Shown in pieces: positions 1 through 5,967 of a stretch of DNA of 15,043 nucleotides. A program made the translations under genes and the position numbers. How positions within the stretch are numbered: the first letter of the stretch is position 1; the number at the start of each line of letters is the position of its first letter. The notes under the pieces are model-generated. The model was not told the DNA's origin. It did no database searches and worked only from the letters and a program-made list of their open reading frames with translations. The stretch is from Verrucomicrobiota bacterium (lineage in GTDB: Bacteria > Verrucomicrobiota > Verrucomicrobiia > Verrucomicrobiales > DEV007): positions 1 to 15,043 of the forward strand of contig JAHDCN010000040.1 of assembly GCA_020629815.1 (NCBI GenBank), in the 5' to 3' direction.

Positions 1-24
1 TGACCTAACCCTGTTAAGTCATCG

Positions 25-576
25 CTATTCAGGCAAGCGCCACGGAACCGGAATATCGATTTCCTGATTGAAGCGATTCTTGTAGCGGACCTGACCGTTC
101 ATGGCGCCGAACTCGTGAACCATTTTGGTTACCTTCACATCGAAGCAGCAATACTCTGCTACTTCCATTTTTTTGCCTTCGCGCCACCATTTGATCGCAT
201 CGGTGCCAACCGCTGTTTTTCCCTCTCCGAGGGTAGCCCCTGCAACGGCATCGAGCTTAGGCCTGTGCTCCAGAACTTCTTCCAGATCCAGCATTAGATC
301 GAGATTGCTGGTCTGCTCTTTTAGATCCAAAACGGTGTAACCCATCAAGACTTCGTAGTCGAAATAGATATGGTTGAAGCCAATCACCACGTCGGCGGCC
401 AGCAATTCATTAATCAGGTCCTGAACGTTACCTTCGTCATAAATGCGGTACTGTTGATCGGCACTACTGTAGGTGACCCCGACGGACATGAGCATATCCG
501 CCTTTTTGTCCCAGCCTCCGACATCGTTGGCTGAGCGCTGAGTTTCCAGATCGAAGTATACGAAATTCTCCCCCAT
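25..576 (-). CDS. DEDDy-type 3'-5' exonuclease-like protein (RNase H fold)
   Basis: A 183-residue protein with the three acidic motifs of DEDDy exonucleases. Motif I is FDLET (D9, E11), motif II is NHIYFD (N68, D73), and motif III is YCCFD (Y142, D146, the YxxxD pattern). The middle part (residues 100-135: ATLGEGK, then DAIKWWREGK) resembles the stand-alone 'ribonuclease H-like domain' proteins found near helicases in Verrucomicrobia. By family it should trim DNA or RNA 3' ends in the cytoplasm; the substrate is unknown. The frame is open further upstream to 660, but that would overlap the GH57 gene by 83 bp and add a non-homologous 28 residues, so I chose the ATG at 576, which places FDLET near the N-terminus as usual. 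It begins one base after the GH57 stop (TAGcATG), so translational coupling is likely. No Shine-Dalgarno is visible. Fold confidence is high; function is inferred. Confidence 0.85.
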   Translation of the reverse strand: MGENFVYFDLETQRSANDVGGWDKKADMLMSVGVTYSSADQQYRIYDEGNVQDLINELLAADVVIGFNHIYFDYEVLMGYTVLDLKEQTSNLDLMLDLEEVLEHRPKLDAVAGATLGEGKTAVGTDAIKWWREGKKMEVAEYCCFDVKVTKMVHEFGAMNGQVRYKNRFNQEIDIPVPWRLPE

Positions 577-577
577 G

Positions 578-2179
578 CTATTTGTAAATCTCGAAGATGT
601 TCCAGGGGAGGTCTTCGAAAATGGGGCAGGCTTCCTCAAGCTGAGTAACGCGTTCGGCACCTGTGTTTCCAGCTGCTAACTGGCGCACTTCGTCAAAATT
701 TGCCAGATGGGATCGGGTCCGGTCCTCGGCATAGGAGCGAGAGGATTGGTTACGCATCAAAAATGCCCAGTCGCTCGACTGAGCCAGAAGCAGCTCTCGA
801 GTCATCTGAGCATAGCAACGCTGTCGGTGTTCTACGACTTCGCTACTGTAGTCCTCGAGGTTTTCCTCCATCATTTGCACCATGCGACGCAGCTGCTCGG
901 CACGAGTGTGAATCTCCGGGTAAATCCATGCATTCTCGGGAGTCGTCCAGGAGGCAAAGTAACCACCCTCACCCCAGGATGAGGAAACCGGCGCTGCATC
1001 CGGCAAATCTCCCCGTTGACCCAGATAGCTTCCGGGATTGATAAAAGAAAAATCTTCGCGCTCCGCCGTCTTGCGGAAAACCTGCTCCAGAAATTCAATA
1101 CCTTCGAACCACCATTGGCCAAAAAGATCAGCGTCAAAAGCGCAGACTGAGACGGGAGCTTCGAGACCTTCTGCTGCCAATGCGCCAAGTTGCGCTCCTC
1201 TGCTGTTCACAAAGTGAGTCGCATGTTCAGCGACCGCCCCGGAAGCCATCGCCGGATCGTAGAGATCGTTAACATCATTGCCATTGCGTGAGGCACGGAA
1301 ATACCGCAGGCCGGTAAGTTGTCGCTGGTCGCTTCCTCCCAGGTATTCACTGAGAAACTCCATGGGAGCCTGCAACCCGACATCCCAGAGAAAGTCGCGA
1401 TATCGTTCATCTCCCGGGTAGCCTTCATCGGCCGACCAAATTTGCCCACTACTCCCCTGATCCCGACCGAAAACGGCGAGCCCATCTTCAGTCCGACCGG
1501 GTGAAAAGGGAAAAACATCATCTGGAACCGGTGACTGAGTGAGGCCGTGTTCTTCGACGATCGTCCACTGAATTCCCTCTCTTTCAAGGATTCCACTCAA
1601 GGCGGGTGCATAGGCGCACTCGGGTAGCCAGAACCCGCGAGGCATCATGCCGAAAGTCTGAACATACTGACGAATGCCGGCACGAATCTGTGCCTGCGCA
1701 GCTTCCGGCACACGAAGCAATAAAGGCAGAAGTCCATGAGTGGCACAGCTTGCTGTAAGCTCGAGGTGGCCGCTGTTCCGCAAATCGATTAGTGCTTCAA
1801 CAAGACCGCCATCTGAGCGGACAAAAAGATCTTCCAAGCGGCGAAATCGCTCCAGATACAAAGAGGCTTGATCACCAAATCCGGTGTTGGCACCTCGCTC
1901 TACCTCATCTTCACAAAGCTTGATCGTGCGCTTGATGTAGTTTCGGGTCCGCTCTTTCATCCGGGCATCGCTGATCATTGCCAGCAGCGTAGGTGAAAGG
2001 TTCAAAGTCAGCTGAAACGGGACCTCATCTTCGCGAAGACGGAACAGGCTTTCGAGCAGAGGAAGATAAGTTTCCAGAATGGAACTGTGTAGCCAATCCT
2101 CCTCAAGAGATTGCTCACGATCAGGGTGCCATACCCAGGGAACGTGTGCGTGCAGAACGAGGGAACAAAATCGACTCAT
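578..2179 (-). CDS. GH57 1,4-alpha-glucan branching enzyme (DUF1957 family)
   Basis: A 533-residue cytoplasmic enzyme, close in length to the short bacterial GH57 branching enzymes (about 520 residues). Residues 9-15 read LHAHVPW, the N-terminal signature. GFWLPEC at 182-188 carries the predicted nucleophile E187, and FDADLFGQWWFEG at 348-360 carries the predicted acid/base D349. A SSWGEGG stretch and a C-terminal LLAQSSDWAFL segment match the helical C-terminal domain of the family. The predicted reaction moves an alpha-1,4-glucan chain to make an alpha-1,6 branch in glycogen. No other glycogen gene is in the window. The family usually has His where residue 354 is Gln (recalled, not aligned here). 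It lies 125 bp downstream of the RDD gene, so it may have its own promoter; the best match (TTGCTG-N18-TACAGT, 2196-2225) is weak. Start at 2179 puts the His motif at the expected place. Confidence 0.93.
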   Translation of the reverse strand: MSRFCSLVLHAHVPWVWHPDREQSLEEDWLHSSILETYLPLLESLFRLREDEVPFQLTLNLSPTLLAMISDARMKERTRNYIKRTIKLCEDEVERGANTGFGDQASLYLERFRRLEDLFVRSDGGLVEALIDLRNSGHLELTASCATHGLLPLLLRVPEAAQAQIRAGIRQYVQTFGMMPRGFWLPECAYAPALSGILEREGIQWTIVEEHGLTQSPVPDDVFPFSPGRTEDGLAVFGRDQGSSGQIWSADEGYPGDERYRDFLWDVGLQAPMEFLSEYLGGSDQRQLTGLRYFRASRNGNDVNDLYDPAMASGAVAEHATHFVNSRGAQLGALAAEGLEAPVSVCAFDADLFGQWWFEGIEFLEQVFRKTAEREDFSFINPGSYLGQRGDLPDAAPVSSSWGEGGYFASWTTPENAWIYPEIHTRAEQLRRMVQMMEENLEDYSSEVVEHRQRCYAQMTRELLLAQSSDWAFLMRNQSSRSYAEDRTRSHLANFDEVRQLAAGNTGAERVTQLEEACPIFEDLPWNIFEIYK

Positions 2180-2202
2180 ACAGGTGCGGATGAATACTGT
2201 AT
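2178..2202 (-). other. Inverted repeat over the GH57 start codon
   Basis: On the minus strand the arms are ATACAG and CTGTAT, separated by 13 nt. The second arm includes the A and T of the ATG at 2179. In RNA this 6-bp stem would partly bury the start codon. Short enough to be chance. Confidence 0.3.
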
Positions 2203-2246
2203 CACTAAGGCGAAAAATACAGCAATAGCCAGAAGAAACATTTAAT

Positions 2247-2267
2247 GGGAAAGAAGCTTCTTTGCCC
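2247..2267. repeat. Palindrome between the RDD and GH57 genes
   Basis: A perfect 14-bp palindrome, AAAGAAGCTTCTTT (2250-2263), is flanked by GGG and CCC with one bulged G. It lies 38 bp after the RDD stop and about 68 bp before the GH57 start. It could be a dimeric operator for the GH57 gene or a weak hairpin at the end of the RDD transcript, although no U-run follows on the minus strand. Role unknown. Confidence 0.45.
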
Positions 2268-2304
2268 GTCTTTTCGTACCTAATTCAACTGATTTTCTTA
2301 CTGA

Positions 2305-3123
2305 TCAGGAAAAGGTCAACGATTGCAGCACGAAAAGAGCGAAGAATGCTGCAACTGCCACAAGGATTCTAGCAGCAGTCAGGGGTTTGTGAATGACTGT
2401 GGTCTGCAAATGCTGATCCCAGAAACACTTTCCCGCCGAAAGTAGGCGGAAAAAGCTAAACAAAATGGCCATAAGAGAGAACGGGAAAAGGTAACAAAAG
2501 ACACCGCCGAAATAGACATAGAAAGACCGGCCTAGAGCCTGAAGTATGGTAGGAGGAAGCCCTCCTTCCCGGGCGATACGGATGCCAAACAAGGCTTTCC
2601 CGGGAGTGGTTCCAAAAACGTGGAGCAGCAAACCCTCCAACACATGCCAGCCAAGCTGAACAAAAAACACCATGCGGGCAAACAGCTGCCATTCTTCTTT
2701 TTCGAATTCTTTCAAATAGGCCTGCCAAAATTCCGAAGGACTTAGATTAGGATCGATATCCGGTGAGACTCCCGAGAAGGTCCAGACAGCAACGGTGACC
2801 AACATGTAGTCAAAGGAGCGTGCCCAGAAACGAACCCCGGGTCGAACCGCAGGTGTTTCGTTTTCGGATGGCAGAGGTGGAGTCGGCTTGCTTTCGACCT
2901 CTTCCTGGCTATCTTCGTCTTCTATTTGGGACGCTTGCCGCTTTTCCTCATCCGCGATAACGGTCTGCAGGGCCGGAATTTCGGCGGCTTTCTGCCATTC
3001 GGAAAGCCCTTTGCGCCAGCAAAGTGTATCTGCAGAGATTTCTCCATCGCGGAGCATCTCCGTGACCCGAAATAAGGTAAAAGGGCCTTCCTTTTTGCCA
3101 TCTATGGATACGAAAAACTCCAT
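2305..3123 (-). CDS. GYF_2 (DUF4339) and RDD domain membrane protein
   Basis: A 272-residue protein. Residues 3-52 form a GYF_2 domain (YxxxxGxxxGPF-like start with G13-P14-F15, then W36 and the GLSEWQ segment at 39-44). An acidic, Pro-rich linker (55-93) follows, then an RDD domain (about 94-246) with RFWARSFDYML, GTTPGKALFGIRI (171-183) and FWDQHLQTTVI (234-244). Hydrophobic segments lie near 104-120, 148-170, 203-228 and 250-270. By family this is an inner-membrane protein whose cytoplasmic GYF_2 head may bind Pro-rich peptides. The transport or scaffold role of RDD proteins is mostly unknown. It starts 8 bp after the permease stop, so the two are probably cotranscribed. No Shine-Dalgarno is visible. 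Domain calls are firm; function is not. Confidence 0.88.
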   Translation of the reverse strand: MEFFVSIDGKKEGPFTLFRVTEMLRDGEISADTLCWRKGLSEWQKAAEIPALQTVIADEEKRQASQIEDEDSQEEVESKPTPPLPSENETPAVRPGVRFWARSFDYMLVTVAVWTFSGVSPDIDPNLSPSEFWQAYLKEFEKEEWQLFARMVFFVQLGWHVLEGLLLHVFGTTPGKALFGIRIAREGGLPPTILQALGRSFYVYFGGVFCYLFPFSLMAILFSFFRLLSAGKCFWDQHLQTTVIHKPLTAARILVAVAAFFALFVLQSLTFS

Positions 3124-3131
3124 TTCAACAG

Positions 3132-4565
3132 CTACTCAGAACGAAGCGCTTTCGCGGGTTGAAGTGAAGCAGCCAGAATGGCAGGAACCAGAGAAGCAAT
3201 CGCGCAGGCAGCAAATGACCCGATGGAAATAATCGTGAGATCACGCCAGCTTTGCTTCGCCGGCAACCCTCCATCGATTTTGTAAACTTCTTCGGAGAAC
3301 ATATCTACACCAAACGTTCGCCCGACCCAGCCAGCCAGATCGTTGCGCAGGAAAATTGTGATTTCCGCCAGCGCTAAGCCCACTAACACTCCGAGCAGCC
3401 CGACCAGAATCCCCTGAAACAGAAACACCCAGGCAATCTGCCCTTCTCGCGCACCGATAGCTTTCAGTAAACCGATCTCACCGCGCTTTTGGTAGGTGAC
3501 GGTGATCATGGTGTTCATGATACAGAACCCGCCAACAATCATGATCATGAACAGGATCAAGTACATGGCCTGGCGTTCGGCTGCCACAGCATTGAAAATC
3601 ATTTGGTGCATTTGCATCCAGGTAAGAATCCGATCCCGATCGGGAAGTCGCTTGGCAAATTCGGTCTGATAGCGGTTGGCTTGAAATCCGTCTTCGGTTC
3701 GGACGGCTATCCCGTGAGCCTGCTCAAAATCAAAATTGTAGAGCACTTGAGCTGTCTCCAGATTGCAGAAGATGATGTTGCTATCGAAATCCCAGTGCCC
3801 GGAATCAAAGATTCCCGTGATGGTGAGCTCCTGAGGAGCGGTCATCTCCCGAATCTCATCAAAACCTTTTTTCTTCTCCTGATCATCGTTACCTTTTTCG
3901 GCCTTTTTGACCGACTCCATGATGGCATCGATGTCCCTGGGCGAGTAAAGCAGGATTTTGTCTCCCACCGTGATTCCCTGAGACTCGGCAATCCCGTCTC
4001 CGATAACAGCCGAATACGGGTCGCCTACGAAGAATTTTCCCCGACGTTCTTTTTCAGTAGTAGACTTCTGACCATCGAGACCGAGCCATTTCACTAGGTT
4101 GCCGAGAAATAAGGAGTTTCGCTTTATTGGTTCTTTCTCCTGATTCTTAAATACTTCAGATGGAGGTGGTTTCACGGTAGCAATTTTGCTCTCCATTCGC
4201 TCCAGGTCTTTGCCTTCGGGTTGGAGGATGCCGCGAATCATGGGAGCGCTGCGAAGACCCTGGTAATCCATCACGACCTGACCCCTTACATATGGCGTCA
4301 TTGAAGTGATCCCTTCGACATCTTCGATGGCGGTGATCGTTTCGTCCCAGTTCTGAATGATGCCCCCCGAATCGATGACGAGGTGTGGCTCGAATCCCAG
4401 GATGTTTTCCTTAATTTTGTCTCCGTAGCCGGTAAACACGGCGATCACCACAGCCAGCAGCCACACTCCCAGAGCAACACCGAGAATCGAGATCACGGTG
4501 ATGATGGAAACAAAGGTGCGCTTTGGCTTGAGGTACCGGGACGCAAGAAAAGGACTGAAAAACAT
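3132..4565 (-). CDS. LolC/LolE-type ABC transporter permease (FtsX/MacB fold)
   Basis: A 477-residue inner-membrane permease with the LolC/E layout: TM1 at about 21-45, a large periplasmic domain, then TM2-4 at about 335-357, 378-400 and 444-466. The FASRYL-like N-terminus (FLASRYL, 6-12), the cytoplasmic coupling segment KRGEIGLLKAIGA (360-372) and the C-terminal PAKALR (471-476) are typical. In the family, LolCDE extracts lipoproteins from the inner membrane for transfer to LolA. It is about 60-75 residues longer than the E. coli proteins. The surplus lies in two charged stretches of the periplasmic part (about 125-178 and 217-240). No LolD ATPase is adjacent, so the ATPase must be encoded elsewhere. 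Could also be another MacB-like permease. The RDD gene follows at 8 bp. Confidence 0.88.
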   Translation of the reverse strand: MFFSPFLASRYLKPKRTFVSIITVISILGVALGVWLLAVVIAVFTGYGDKIKENILGFEPHLVIDSGGIIQNWDETITAIEDVEGITSMTPYVRGQVVMDYQGLRSAPMIRGILQPEGKDLERMESKIATVKPPPSEVFKNQEKEPIKRNSLFLGNLVKWLGLDGQKSTTEKERRGKFFVGDPYSAVIGDGIAESQGITVGDKILLYSPRDIDAIMESVKKAEKGNDDQEKKKGFDEIREMTAPQELTITGIFDSGHWDFDSNIIFCNLETAQVLYNFDFEQAHGIAVRTEDGFQANRYQTEFAKRLPDRDRILTWMQMHQMIFNAVAAERQAMYLILFMIMIVGGFCIMNTMITVTYQKRGEIGLLKAIGAREGQIAWVFLFQGILVGLLGVLVGLALAEITIFLRNDLAGWVGRTFGVDMFSEEVYKIDGGLPAKQSWRDLTIISIGSFAACAIASLVPAILAASLQPAKALRSE

Positions 4566-4652
4566 CGGTAACGAGGACTACGCGACACCGTAGCCAATTA
4601 TTAGAATTTTGATAGTTAAAATAATTTAACCATCTGATGCTACGTTTACCGA
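4565..4652 (-). other. Bulged inverted repeat bracketing the leader and start of the permease gene
   Basis: On the minus strand TCGGTAAACG (4652-4643) is the reverse complement of CGTTACCGA (4573-4565) apart from one extra A. The second arm ends on the A of the permease ATG. It spans the whole 87-bp gap after the DUF1552 stop, so only transcripts reading through from the upstream operon would contain both arms. May be an mRNA switch or chance. Confidence 0.3.
4615..4630. repeat. AT-rich inverted repeat upstream of the permease gene
   Basis: Arms GTTAAA and TTTAAC with a 4-nt spacer, in the AT-rich part of the gap between the DUF1552 and permease genes. There is no G+C-rich stem or U-run, so it is not a terminator. 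Possible operator or promoter element; I could not place a convincing -35/-10 pair here. Confidence 0.3.
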
Positions 4653-5963
4653 CTACACGACCAATTCTTCTTTGCTATCGGCAAAATTGTTCGCATTTGC
4701 GCCGAGTCTACGAAGCATGGTCAGGTAAAGATTGCTCAATGGGACGTCTTTCTCATATTGCAGGTACTGACCGTGCTGGTACCCCATCGACTTCCCACCA
4801 GCGAGGATTAGCGGGTAGTTGATATTGGAGTGGGTCTTGCTGTTCGAGCTACCGTAATAGACCAGTGTGTTATCGAGCAGGGTTCCGTTGCCTTCTTTCA
4901 CGGATGCCAGTTTCCCGACAAAGTATTTGAACAGGCTTGCTTGAAACTCATCCCAACGTCCGCATTGCTCGCCTCCACCGGGTTTGCGCATTCCATGAGC
5001 AAGGCCGTGAGTGTTGCTTTTCAATCCAATTAGTGTGGAGAATTTCGTCGAGATCGAGACGGCACCATGCATGCTGCCGAACTGGTAAGTGGCAAAACGC
5101 GTCGAATCGGTCTGAAATGCCAGCACGATCAAATCGAGCATCGTCTTCATCAATGCCTCCGGAGTGTTGTCGTCGGCATCCAGGGTTAGGTTGTCAGCGT
5201 TCACTTTTGGCCGAGGTACATCCAGCCACTTGGCCGCCCGCTCAACATCCTGTTCTACTTGTCGAACTGACGTTAAATACTCATCGAGTTTTTCCTGATC
5301 GGTTTTGCCCAGTTTGCGATGCAGGGAATTCGCTTCTTCCAGGAGAAAATCAAGATGGCTACCAGTGCGAGTGAGTCCTTTCCTTTGGGCTTCGATCGAG
5401 TCGTGACTCATATCGAACAGGCGCTCAAAAACTGTTGCGGGTCGATTAAGAGAAGGAATCGGCTGACCTTCCAGAGTGTAGGAAAGTGTGTTCGATCGAG
5501 TCGGCATTCCTACCCCGCCGTCTGAAGAAAGAACAATCGACGAAAATCGGGTGTCTTCTCCCAGGCCATATTGTTTCGCTGCAACTTGATCGAGTGAAGG
5601 ACCGTTTTGGAACCCATTCTCCGGAGTAATTTTCACGCCGGTCAGAAAGGTGTCGCCACTATCGTGACCACCAATGCCTCGGACTTGCGGATGCGACAGA
5701 CCACCAAGGACAGTCAGTTGGTCTCGAATCGGTTCCAGTTGCTTTAAGGAACGGTTAAACTGGAAATCGCGCCCGGGCTGGTCAGGAAACCAGTTCCATT
5801 CAGCCTCTTTCCCCTTCGGATCAGGTAAGCTTACGCCGTAGGGAAAATACAAAGTAGCAAAACGCTTCGGCGGAGCCTCTTCGCCTTTCGCCGCAAACGT
5901 TTCCATCCACGGTAATGCCAATGAGATTCCAGAGGCCCGGAGTAGCGTTCTTCGATTCATCAT
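4653..5963 (-). CDS. DUF1552 family secreted protein
   Basis: A 436-residue protein whose N-terminus (NRRTLLRASG, then a hydrophobic stretch to about residue 25) is a Tat-like or Sec-like signal of the kind common in this family. Recognisable DUF1552 stretches are KRFATLYFPYGV (33-44), GGHDSGDTFLTG, SLDQVAAKQYG and, near the C-terminus, TLLDNTLVYYGSSNS followed by YPLILAGGK. Function is unknown; family members are exported and almost always encoded beside DUF1592/DUF1588/DUF1585 cytochrome-like proteins, as here. The start is 4 bp after the DUF1592 stop, so the pair is one transcriptional unit. There are two tandem ATG codons (5963 and 5960); either may be used. No Shine-Dalgarno is present. 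Confidence 0.9.
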   Translation of the reverse strand: MMNRRTLLRASGISLALPWMETFAAKGEEAPPKRFATLYFPYGVSLPDPKGKEAEWNWFPDQPGRDFQFNRSLKQLEPIRDQLTVLGGLSHPQVRGIGGHDSGDTFLTGVKITPENGFQNGPSLDQVAAKQYGLGEDTRFSSIVLSSDGGVGMPTRSNTLSYTLEGQPIPSLNRPATVFERLFDMSHDSIEAQRKGLTRTGSHLDFLLEEANSLHRKLGKTDQEKLDEYLTSVRQVEQDVERAAKWLDVPRPKVNADNLTLDADDNTPEALMKTMLDLIVLAFQTDSTRFATYQFGSMHGAVSISTKFSTLIGLKSNTHGLAHGMRKPGGGEQCGRWDEFQASLFKYFVGKLASVKEGNGTLLDNTLVYYGSSNSKTHSNINYPLILAGGKSMGYQHGQYLQYEKDVPLSNLYLTMLRRLGANANNFADSKEELVV

Positions 5964-5967
5964 TTAA

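Noticed and set aside
577..660. Longer start for the exonuclease gene (211 residues)
   Set aside because: It would overlap the GH57 C-terminus by 83 bp, and the extra residues are just the GH57 coding sequence read out of frame.
3634..3645. Two identical 12-bp palindromes TCCCGATCGGGA (also at 8826-8837), possible shared operator
   Set aside because: Both lie inside genes and arise from the same Pro-Asp-Arg-Asp codon run in the permease and HAD proteins. About four 12-bp palindromes are expected by chance in 15 kb.
3489..4097. 202-codon plus-strand open frame inside the permease gene
   Set aside because: Antisense shadow: no domain, no promoter, and the minus-strand reading is a clear LolC/E-like protein.
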